Of a stretch of DNA of 12,565 bases, positions 6,802 to 12,565 are shown in pieces. Positions within the stretch are counted from its first letter, which is position 1; every line of letters begins with the position of its first letter. The DNA comes from Campylobacteraceae bacterium (lineage in GTDB: Bacteria; Campylobacterota; Campylobacteria; Campylobacterales; Sulfurovaceae). The stretch covers positions 1-12,565 of the forward strand of contig JALUKJ010000134.1 in assembly GCA_027056615.1 (NCBI GenBank), in the 5' to 3' direction. The notes under the pieces are model-generated. The model had not been told where the DNA came from. It saw only the letters and a list, made by a program, of their open reading frames with translations, and made no database searches. The translations under genes and the position numbers were made by a program.

Positions 6802-9800
6802 ATGCAAAATCTCTTTACGTCGTTTAAAGATAACTGTGGTTTTGGACTTTTAGCGTCTATTGACAACACTCCAACACATAAAAACTTAGAAGATGCAATT
6901 ACATCTCTTTCTCGAATGATGCACCGAGGGGCAATTGCTGCAGATGGTAAGACGGGTGATGGTTCTGGACTTTTACTCTCTTTACCTAAATCATTTTTTG
7001 AGAAACAAGCCTTATCAGAGGGGATTGATTTACCTGAAATTTATGCTGTTGCGATGGTCTTTTCTAATAATGAATCTGATTTTGATGTTATTTCAGAAGT
7101 GTGTGAAAATAATGATTTGAATGTTGTTTATACTCGTACTGTTCCTCTTGACACTAATGCTCTTGGTGAACAAGCATTAGAGTCTCTTCCTACGATTAAG
7201 CAAGTGTTTGTTACTCCTAAATCAGCTGTTGCAGTCAAACGTTTTGAAGCTATGGTTTATCTTTCACGTAAAGAGATTGAGGCAAAACTTATTGACGATA
7301 ATAGCTTTTATATTCCATCATTTTCAACATCAGTGGTCTCTTATAAAGGGCTTGTGATGCCAACGCACATCAAAGAGTTCTATACTGATTTAGCCAATGA
7401 AGATTTTAAAATTTCATTTTGTCTTTTCCACCAAAGATTCTCAACTAATACACTACCTCAGTGGAAATTGGCTCAACCATTTAGAATGATTGCTCACAAT
7501 GGTGAGATTAACTCTGTTACAGCAAACCGATTTAATGTTGCAGCTAAAGTTGCCACTGCTAAATCAGATGTCTTTACTGATGAAGAGATGGATAGACTTC
7601 GTAATGTCATTCAATCAGATATGTCTGATTCAGCTTCACTAGACAATTTTATGGAGTTCTTGCGTGTAAATGGTGTTGATTTCTTTAAAGCAGCTCGTTC
7701 ATTGGTTCCTGCTCCTTGGCAGAACGCACCACACATGGACAGTGAACTTAGAGCTTTTTATGAGTATGCAAGTACCTCTTTTGAGCCATGGGATGGACCA
7801 GCAGCTGTGAGTATGACCGATGGTCGCTATATTGGGTGTGTACTTGACCGAAATGGACTTAGACCATCTAAATACATTATTACAACCGACAATAGACTTT
7901 TGATTACCTCTGAATATGGTGTTTTAGAAGTACCTGATGAAGAGATTGTAGAGCGTGGACGACTTCAATCTGGAGAGATGATGGGGGTTGACCTTAAACA
8001 TGCCAAAGTACTTAAGACAAATGATATTGACGACTACTTAAAAGGGCTTAACCCTTATGATAAGTGGTTATGTGGAAATATGTCTTATCTTCAAGAGCAT
8101 AAGCCATGCCAAGAGACCTTAGCTAAAAATGAAATACCAAAAGATAGCTCTACCATGGCAGCGAAGCAACGTTACTTTAACTACACTTCTGAGGTACTTA
8201 GAGAGGTTATTCGCCCAATGATTGCTGAGGGTAAAGAGACTACAGGTGCTATGGGTGATGATACACCAATTGCAGCATTTTCAAATGAACAGCGAAACTT
8301 TACAGACTTCTTTAAACAGAAATTTGCACAGGTAACTAACCCACCAATTGACCCAATTCGTGAAAAAACAGTAATGAGTCTCAACACTGGTTTTGGAGAT
8401 ATACAAAATATTTTAGCTGATGGTTCAGACCATGCTAAACGACTTAAAACAGTACTTCCTGTTATGTCATCTACACGTTTCTCTCTACTTCAAGAGTTTG
8501 GGGATGAAAATAACGAAAAGTATGACCCATCGTATAAATATGGTCAATATGATACTACTTATACTTCAGATTTAAAAGCAAGTTTAGATGCATTGATTGA
8601 GAAAATAATTGTAGATGTTCGTGACAATGGGGTTAAAACTATTATCTTAGATGACCGTGGGTTAAATGAGAACAATAAAGTCATTCCAATGCTTATGGTC
8701 ATTGGTCGTCTTAGTCAAGAGCTACTCAATGCAAAACTACGACACCTTACCAGTATTGTTGCTGTAACAGGTGAAGTGTTTGACCCTCACTCTGCTTCGT
8801 GTATGATTGCGTATGGGGCAGCAGCTATCTTCCCTTATCTCCTCTATTACATTGTAACTGAGTTAGAGGGTGAGAACGATGATTTGAAACATACTTTACG
8901 ACGATTTAGACGAGCCATGGGTGCAGGACTTATGAAGATTATGTCTAAAATGGGAATTGCAACTATTTCATCTTACCGTAACTCACGACTCTTTGATAGT
9001 ATTGGGTTAAGTAAAGAGATTGTTGATGACTGTTTTACAGGAACGACAGCACTCTTAACAGGATTGGGTTATGAGGATATAGATGCACGTTTAAATAGTA
9101 ACCATTCACGTGCCTTTACCAATGCATTTGAAGGGAAAAGAAATTCACTCTACAAAGGTGGTTTCTATAAATATAGAAGAGGAGAGGAGTTCCATGACTT
9201 CTCTCGTCCGACTATCTCTGCCATGCAAAAAGCATCCCAAAGTGGCGAGGCTTCTGATTATGAAGAGGTTAAAAAATTAGTTAATCATAGAGATAAAAAG
9301 TTTATTAGGGACTTCTATGAACTTAACTCAGAGCGTAAGCCTATCTCAATTGATGAGGTTGAGCCATTAGAGGCTATCTTTAAACGCTTCTCAACAGCTG
9401 CTATGTCTATGGGTTCTATATCTCAAGAGGCACATGAGACTTTAGCTGCTGCTATGAATAAAATTGGAGCAAAATCAAACTCTGGTGAGGGTGGTGAAGA
9501 CCCTGCACGTTATGGAACTAATAGAAACTCATCTATTAAACAGATTGCTTCTGGACGTTTTGGGGTAACACCTGAATACCTACGTTCTGCTACAGAGATA
9601 CAGATAAAAGTAGCCCAAGGTGCAAAACCAGGTGAGGGTGGTCAGCTTCCTGGAAGTAAAGTCTCACCTCTTATTGCAAAGCTTAGATTTACAAAACCAG
9701 GTGTAACTCTTATCTCACCACCACCACACCACGACATCTACTCTATTGAAGATTTGGCACAGTTAATTTTTGATATGAAACAGATTAATCCAAATGCAAG

Positions 9801-11226
9801 AGTAGCTGTTAAATTGGTATCAACAGCAGGTGTAGGAACTATTGCTGCAGGTGTAGCTAAAGCCTATGCTGATAAAATTATTATTTCAGGTGCCGATGGT
9901 GGTACAGGTGCTGCTCCAATCGGCTCTATTCGATTTGCAGGTAATCCTTGGGAGTTAGGACTTATTGAATCGCATAATGCGTTAAAAGCTAACAACTTAA
10001 GAGGGCAGGTAACCCTTGAAACCGATGGGGGACTTAAAACTGGTCTCGATGTAGTTAAAGCAGCTATCTTAGGTGCTGAAGAGTACGCCTTTGGTACAGG
10101 TGCATTAGTTCTTGTAGGGTGTATTATGCTTCGTGTTTGTCACCTTAACACTTGTGGTGTGGGTGTTGCAACACAAGACCCTCATTTAAGAGAGAAGTTC
10201 AAAGGAAATGTAGATAAAGTTGTTAACTACTTTACACTTATTGCCCAAGAGATTAGAGAGATTTTAGCAGAGCTTGGTTATAAATCGTTAGAAGAAATTG
10301 TTGGACAAAATCACCTATTAAAAGTGATTGATGATGAGTTTGCTAAGAAGTTCAACTTTGAAGAGTTGCTCTATAAACTAGAGGGAATTAACACTTGTCA
10401 AGTACCATTTAACGAACCTTATGACCAAAATGAGTATGAGCAAGAGTTAGTAAAAGAGTTAATGCCAACTATTAAAGACCCATCAAAACCAATTGTAATT
10501 AATAAAGAGATTTCTAATTTAAACAGAAGTTTTGCAACACGAATTTCTGGTGAGATAGCCCAAATTCATGGTAATGCAGGTCTACCTGATGGAACTATTA
10601 CACTTAACATGAAAGGTACAGCAGGTCAATCACTTGGTGCATTTATGTCAAAAGGAATCAATATCAACATTGATGGTGCAGGAAACGACTACATTGGTAA
10701 AGGAATGAACGGTGGTAACATTGTCATCACCTCTACTAAAGCTGGTCAAAAGTTTGCTCTTGGTGGAAATACTTGTCTTTACGGTGCAACAGGTGGAATA
10801 CTCTATATTCATGGTCAAGTAGGTGAACGTTTTGCTGTTAGAAACTCAGGAGCCATAGCCGTAGTTGAGGGAACAGGTGACCACCCTTGTGAGTACATGA
10901 CAGGTGGAACAGTTGCTATTCTTGGTAAAACAGGTGTTAACTTTGGTGCAGGTATGACAGGTGGTATAGCTTTTGTCTATGATGAAGAGGGAGAGTTCTA
11001 TGAAAAAGTAAATCCTGAATTGGTGGAAGCACTTAGAATTGATACTGATGAGTGGGAAGATGAAAGATTTGAGCTTAAATACTTACTTAAAAATTATGTG
11101 GCTAAAACTGGTAGTAGAGTTGCTACTAAAATCTTAGAAAACTGGAGACACGAAATCCGTAAATTCTGGATGGTTGCTCCAAGAGGAATTAAGCCTAGTC
11201 TTGCTGCTGATAAGAAGGGTGAGTAA
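6802..11226 (+). CDS. gltB: Glutamate synthase large subunit (GltB)
   Basis: A 1474-residue protein, full length for bacterial GltB. It forms glutamate from glutamine and 2-oxoglutarate in the GS-GOGAT nitrogen assimilation pathway in the cytosol. An 11-residue propeptide precedes the N-terminal nucleophile Cys12 (CGFGLLA), and HNGEIN marks the class II amidotransferase glutamine site. The central domain and the FMN-binding synthase barrel follow, with SGEGGEDPARYG and the GADGGTGAAPIGS loop. The 3Fe-4S cluster ligands are Cys1107, Cys1113 and Cys1118 (C-x5-C-x4-C). The C-terminal GXGXG beta-helix lies at about 1235-1425. A good AGGTGG ribosome-binding site fixes the start. No inactivating change is seen. 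No gltD, the NAD(P)H-oxidising small subunit that normally follows, is present downstream, so the partner must be encoded elsewhere or electrons supplied differently (for example by ferredoxin). Confidence 0.97.
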   Translation: MQNLFTSFKDNCGFGLLASIDNTPTHKNLEDAITSLSRMMHRGAIAADGKTGDGSGLLLSLPKSFFEKQALSEGIDLPEIYAVAMVFSNNESDFDVISEVCENNDLNVVYTRTVPLDTNALGEQALESLPTIKQVFVTPKSAVAVKRFEAMVYLSRKEIEAKLIDDNSFYIPSFSTSVVSYKGLVMPTHIKEFYTDLANEDFKISFCLFHQRFSTNTLPQWKLAQPFRMIAHNGEINSVTANRFNVAAKVATAKSDVFTDEEMDRLRNVIQSDMSDSASLDNFMEFLRVNGVDFFKAARSLVPAPWQNAPHMDSELRAFYEYASTSFEPWDGPAAVSMTDGRYIGCVLDRNGLRPSKYIITTDNRLLITSEYGVLEVPDEEIVERGRLQSGEMMGVDLKHAKVLKTNDIDDYLKGLNPYDKWLCGNMSYLQEHKPCQETLAKNEIPKDSSTMAAKQRYFNYTSEVLREVIRPMIAEGKETTGAMGDDTPIAAFSNEQRNFTDFFKQKFAQVTNPPIDPIREKTVMSLNTGFGDIQNILADGSDHAKRLKTVLPVMSSTRFSLLQEFGDENNEKYDPSYKYGQYDTTYTSDLKASLDALIEKIIVDVRDNGVKTIILDDRGLNENNKVIPMLMVIGRLSQELLNAKLRHLTSIVAVTGEVFDPHSASCMIAYGAAAIFPYLLYYIVTELEGENDDLKHTLRRFRRAMGAGLMKIMSKMGIATISSYRNSRLFDSIGLSKEIVDDCFTGTTALLTGLGYEDIDARLNSNHSRAFTNAFEGKRNSLYKGGFYKYRRGEEFHDFSRPTISAMQKASQSGEASDYEEVKKLVNHRDKKFIRDFYELNSERKPISIDEVEPLEAIFKRFSTAAMSMGSISQEAHETLAAAMNKIGAKSNSGEGGEDPARYGTNRNSSIKQIASGRFGVTPEYLRSATEIQIKVAQGAKPGEGGQLPGSKVSPLIAKLRFTKPGVTLISPPPHHDIYSIEDLAQLIFDMKQINPNARVAVKLVSTAGVGTIAAGVAKAYADKIIISGADGGTGAAPIGSIRFAGNPWELGLIESHNALKANNLRGQVTLETDGGLKTGLDVVKAAILGAEEYAFGTGALVLVGCIMLRVCHLNTCGVGVATQDPHLREKFKGNVDKVVNYFTLIAQEIREILAELGYKSLEEIVGQNHLLKVIDDEFAKKFNFEELLYKLEGINTCQVPFNEPYDQNEYEQELVKELMPTIKDPSKPIVINKEISNLNRSFATRISGEIAQIHGNAGLPDGTITLNMKGTAGQSLGAFMSKGININIDGAGNDYIGKGMNGGNIVITSTKAGQKFALGGNTCLYGATGGILYIHGQVGERFAVRNSGAIAVVEGTGDHPCEYMTGGTVAILGKTGVNFGAGMTGGIAFVYDEEGEFYEKVNPELVEALRIDTDEWEDERFELKYLLKNYVAKTGSRVATKILENWRHEIRKFWMVAPRGIKPSLAADKKGE

Positions 11227-11233
11227 TGTCTGA

Positions 11234-11258
11234 TAGCCAAGAGGTTTTCTCTTGGTTA
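11234..11258 (+). terminator. Hairpin just after gltB, possible terminator
   Basis: CCAAGAG (11237-11243), loop GTTTT, CTCTTGG (11249-11255) gives a perfect 7-bp stem, extendable to 10 with one G-T pair. It starts 8 bases after the gltB stop. The following tract TTATTTAA is only moderately T-rich, so termination may be incomplete. Confidence 0.55.
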
Positions 11259-11276
11259 TTTAACTGTCTATTTAAC

Positions 11277-11303
11277 TCGTCCCCAAGCTCCAAGCTTGGG
11301 GGA
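11277..11303. repeat. REP-like palindrome
   Basis: CCCCAAGC (11281-11288), loop TCCAA, GCTTGGGG (11294-11301) is a perfect 8-bp stem preceded by CTCGT. The GC-rich stem stands out in AT-rich DNA. It resembles widespread bacterial extragenic palindromes of the 'TTGGGAACGAG' kind, by recollection of their general form. It is unlike the GTAG-headed pair near 4500, so it would be a second repeat family. Confidence 0.55.
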
Positions 11304-11499
11304 TGCCTATTGGAGAAACAATGACAAAATAAAGCTATTGTAACTTTAATAGATACATATTTTTTATTTTTTACATATTTAGAAAATTCATGTATACTTC
11401 TATAATGAAAAAATATCGTCAAATAAAAACAAGGCATAAAATAAAATTGGAAATGGCGTAGGTAGGTTTCCCCGATGCCGACATAAACACACACAAATC
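11304..11499. other. Gene-free stretch, no firm feature
   Basis: This A/T-rich segment follows the REP-like palindrome. A TATAAT at 11401-11406 is preceded by weak -35-like sequence and followed by an 18-codon frame (MKKYRQIK...) without a ribosome-binding site, so I do not call a gene. A G/C-richer patch at about 11455-11482 (GGCGTAGGTAGG... and CCGATGCC) looks like part of another repeat but has no clear partner in this window. Confidence 0.4.
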
Positions 11500-11550
11500 A
11501 AAAAAAGGTTCCTGACCCCAAATAGATAATAAAAAAAAAGGTTCCTGACC
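11500..11550. repeat. Direct repeat pair, A-tract plus GGTTCCTGACC
   Basis: A7-GGTTCCTGACC occurs at 11500-11517 and again at 11533-11550, a perfect 18-base direct repeat with a 33-base period. The identity continues for four more bases (CCAA) if the element at 11551-11720 is removed, showing that the second copy was split by that insertion. Confidence 0.75.
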
Positions 11551-11720
11551 TGGAGTTTGCAGTTTAAGTGAAAATTAAGCTATAAAAGTCATCCTATTTT
11601 TATTCTTTTTGTATTTTTTAAACTTTCACTAAAGCCTTTTCTGTGGTATTTCAAAAAAATTTTCAGAATAAAAACAAGATGGTTAATGTGACTTTAGAAT
11701 AGCTTAAACTGCAAACCCCA
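11551..11720. mobile_element. MITE-like element, 170 bp, with 9-bp target duplication
   Basis: The ends are TGGAGTTTGCAGTTTAAG (11551-11568) and its inverse CTTAAACTGCAAACCCCA (11703-11720), matching at 17 of 18 positions. TTCCTGACC directly abuts both ends (11542-11550 and 11721-11729), as expected of a 9-bp target-site duplication. The arms go on pairing inward (AAGCTATAAAAGTCA at 11577-11591 against 11689-11705; a TTTTTATTCT tract against its inverse near 11664), so much of the element folds into one long hairpin. No coding frame is present, hence a non-autonomous element. The transposase that moved it is not in the window. Confidence 0.8.
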
Positions 11721-11730
11721 TTCCTGACCC

Positions 11731-11949
11731 CAACTTTACACCCAACTTTACACCCCAGTGATTAAATCTCCACTTTTGTGATATAATCTAAAAATCATAA
11801 AAGAGGAGAGAAATAAAAAGTAAAGATGATAGAAATAAAGCTACAATAGAAGCAACTTGAGATTGCTTAATATCTTGGTTTATCTAAATCTCATGTTTCT
11901 AAGGTATTGAAAGAAGTGTAGATTTAACCACTAGGGTGGTGTAAAGTTG
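11731..11949. mobile_element. Decayed inverted-repeat element with CAACTTTACACC ends
   Basis: CAACTTTACACC occurs as a perfect tandem pair at 11731-11742 and 11743-11754, and inverted as GGTGTAAAGTTG at 11938-11949. The similarity extends inward: 11743-11773 and 11916-11949 form imperfect terminal inverted repeats of 31 and 34 bases, both containing TTAAATCT followed by a variant CAC. Between them are a TATAAT box (11782-11787), an AAGAGGAGAG ribosome-binding site (11801-11810) and a broken small reading frame. This is the layout of an insertion element reduced to its ends plus a fragment of a DNA-binding gene. The family is not assigned. Confidence 0.65.
11813..11921 (+). pseudogene. Broken helix-turn-helix gene fragment
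   Basis: After the ribosome-binding site AGAGGAG at about 11802-11808, the frame from 11813 reads ATA where a start would be expected, then KSKDDRNKATIEA. A +1 shift near 11850-11857 continues as KQLEIA, a TAA at 11868-11870, then YLGLSKSHVSKVLKEV and a TAG at 11919-11921 inside the right inverted repeat. The segment from KQLEIA to VSKVLK has the spacing of a helix-turn-helix (E-I-A-x-Y-L-G-L-S-x-S-x-V-S-K-V), as found at a terminus of many transposases and small regulators. The lost start, the frameshift and the in-frame stop indicate it is dead. Whether it came from a transposase or a small regulator cannot be settled here. Confidence 0.55.
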
Positions 11950-11951
11950 AT

Positions 11952-12314
11952 TTAAAACTCCTCACACCAATAACGCCAATCCTCAATAGCATTCAAAGTA
12001 TCATCATCACAATCAACACCTTTAATATGGATTAAGGGAATATCATAAATATGTTCACCTTTTTCAATCCCCACGGTAGCTACAAAATTATAAACAGAGA
12101 CATCATCCTCACTTCTATTGATAAACTCTGTCACAGTAACATTATCTCCTTCTTGAAGAGAGCCAATTTTAATGTCTCCAACAATAGAGGCTTGAAAAGG
12201 GAATTTCAAATTATCATTTAGATAGTAAAACCAACCCATTGCCATCTCATATTCATTATAACAGTCAACTATCATTTCATCTTCAATTCTATCTTTACGG
12301 TTTGTATCACTCAT
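11952..12314 (-). CDS. CcbP-type calcium-binding protein
   Basis: A 120-residue acidic protein without a signal peptide or membrane segment. EMIVDCYNEYEMAMGWFYYL (13-32), followed by NDNLKFPFQA, is the signature of the calcium-binding family named after cyanobacterial CcbP: an I-V-D-x-Y...E-x-A-M-G-W-x-Y-Y-L core, then K-F-P-F. The C-terminal VDCDDDTLNAIEDWRYW (100-116) adds an Asp cluster able to bind metal and is shared by longer members of the family. CcbP in Anabaena buffers calcium during heterocyst development; here a cytosolic Ca2+-binding or sensing role is inferred by family only. AAGGA lies 7 bases before the ATG. It starts 17 bp after the stop of a SNF2 helicase gene on the same strand, so the two are probably co-transcribed. 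Confidence 0.82.
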   Translation of the reverse strand: MSDTNRKDRIEDEMIVDCYNEYEMAMGWFYYLNDNLKFPFQASIVGDIKIGSLQEGDNVTVTEFINRSEDDVSVYNFVATVGIEKGEHIYDIPLIHIKGVDCDDDTLNAIEDWRYWCEEF

Positions 12315-12332
12315 TTATTGTCCTTTTTTCCT

Positions 12333-12565
12333 TTATTCAAAAATCCCCCTCAACTCATCCTTATCCATCTTCCCAAGCCAATTCTCCCCAACAGAAACAC
12401 TCAAACTAGAAAGCTCCTGCTTTGCTTTTATCATCTTGTCTATCTTCTCCTCAAAACTATCTTTGGTAATAAAACGATAGACCGAAACATTCCGTTTTTG
12501 ACCAATTCTAAAGGCTCTATCGGTTGCTTGGTTTTCAACGGCAGGGTTAAACCATAGGTCGTAGT
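12333..12565 (-). CDS. SNF2-family helicase, C-terminal end (partial)
   Basis: The frame enters from the right edge and ends with TAA at 12335-12333, giving the last 76 residues. It opens with [22 protein letters not shown], which is helicase motif VI of SNF2/Rad54-type ATPases (Q-A-x-D-R-A-x-R-I-G-Q, arginine finger included). [24 protein letters not shown], the usual post-motif helix, and a short acidic tail follow. Such proteins translocate on double-stranded DNA using ATP. The N-terminal part and any extra domain (SWIM, HepA-type or nuclease) lie outside the window. It is upstream of and co-directional with the CcbP-type gene. The + strand frame overlapping this region is a shadow of it. 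Confidence 0.92.
   Translation of the reverse strand, partial: YDLWFNPAVENQATDRAFRIGQKRNVSVYRFITKDSFEEKIDKMIKAKQELSSLSVSVGENWLGKMDKDELRGIFE

Noticed and set aside
11226..11324. 32-codon frame (MSDSQEVFSW...) whose ATG overlaps the gltB stop as TAATG
   Set aside because: It is made up of the hairpin and the REP-like palindrome, shows no resemblance to a GltD N-terminus and has no ribosome-binding site; more likely non-coding.
11404..11460. 18-codon frame starting MKKYRQIK directly after a TATAAT box
   Set aside because: The ATG overlaps the -10 box, there is no ribosome-binding site, and A-rich sequence gives such Lys-rich frames by chance.
11195..11494. 99-codon minus-strand frame across the gltB 3' end and the repeats
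   Set aside because: It crosses the gltB C-terminus, the hairpin and the palindrome, with low-complexity composition and no ribosome-binding site.
11500..11949. CRISPR array suggested by repeated TTCCTGACC and CAACTTTACACC
   Set aside because: Spacing is irregular, the repeats are short and some are inverted; target duplication and element ends explain them better.
12318..12557. 79-codon plus-strand frame opposite the SNF2 helicase end
   Set aside because: The minus strand carries a clear helicase motif VI in this region; the plus frame is antisense noise.

Overview
The window is AT-rich chromosomal DNA that most resembles a free-living member of the Campylobacterota (Sulfurovum/Sulfurimonas-like). 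The evidence is a short 205-residue RecO of the Campylobacter/Helicobacter type, A/T-ending codons, and proteins rich in Lys, Ile and Asn. This is inferred from protein character; no species can be named from the sequence alone.

Left part (1-4440, all minus strand): a compact operon. In transcription order it encodes a previously untracked 27-residue membrane peptide (4396-4313), an XpaC-family membrane protein, a TelA/YaaN-family protein, an SPFH protein with a GYF_2 domain between two PPPLP motifs, a double zinc-ribbon protein, and probably the start of a further membrane or exported protein cut by the window edge (52-1). Gaps are 3-24 bp throughout. XpaC and TelA are operon partners in Bacillus (xpaC-yaaN). 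SPFH and zinc-ribbon proteins occur together in the Bacillus ydj operon with a PspA protein. The combination suggests one envelope or toxic-compound stress module, with cytosolic TelA, SPFH and zinc-ribbon partners assembling at the membrane around XpaC. This is the most promising candidate for an under-described system here.

Middle (4441-6712): a 167-bp palindromic element holds two opposed REP-like hairpins, each headed by GTAG. It lies 7 bp beyond the stop of a 460-residue secreted protein built from about 23-residue IPAKYK-type repeats and a C-terminal peptidoglycan-binding domain. Next comes recO, divergent from gltB.

Right part (6802-12565): gltB, the large subunit of glutamate synthase, appears complete with all expected catalytic and Fe-S residues, but no gltD follows. 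Instead there are about 720 bp of gene-free, repeat-dense DNA: a hairpin, a second REP-like palindrome, a 170-bp MITE-like element with near-perfect terminal repeats and a 9-bp target duplication, and a roughly 210-bp inverted-repeat element containing a decayed helix-turn-helix gene. The window ends with a CcbP-type calcium-binding protein gene on the minus strand, 17 bp downstream of the 3' end of a SNF2-family helicase gene that runs in from beyond the right edge.
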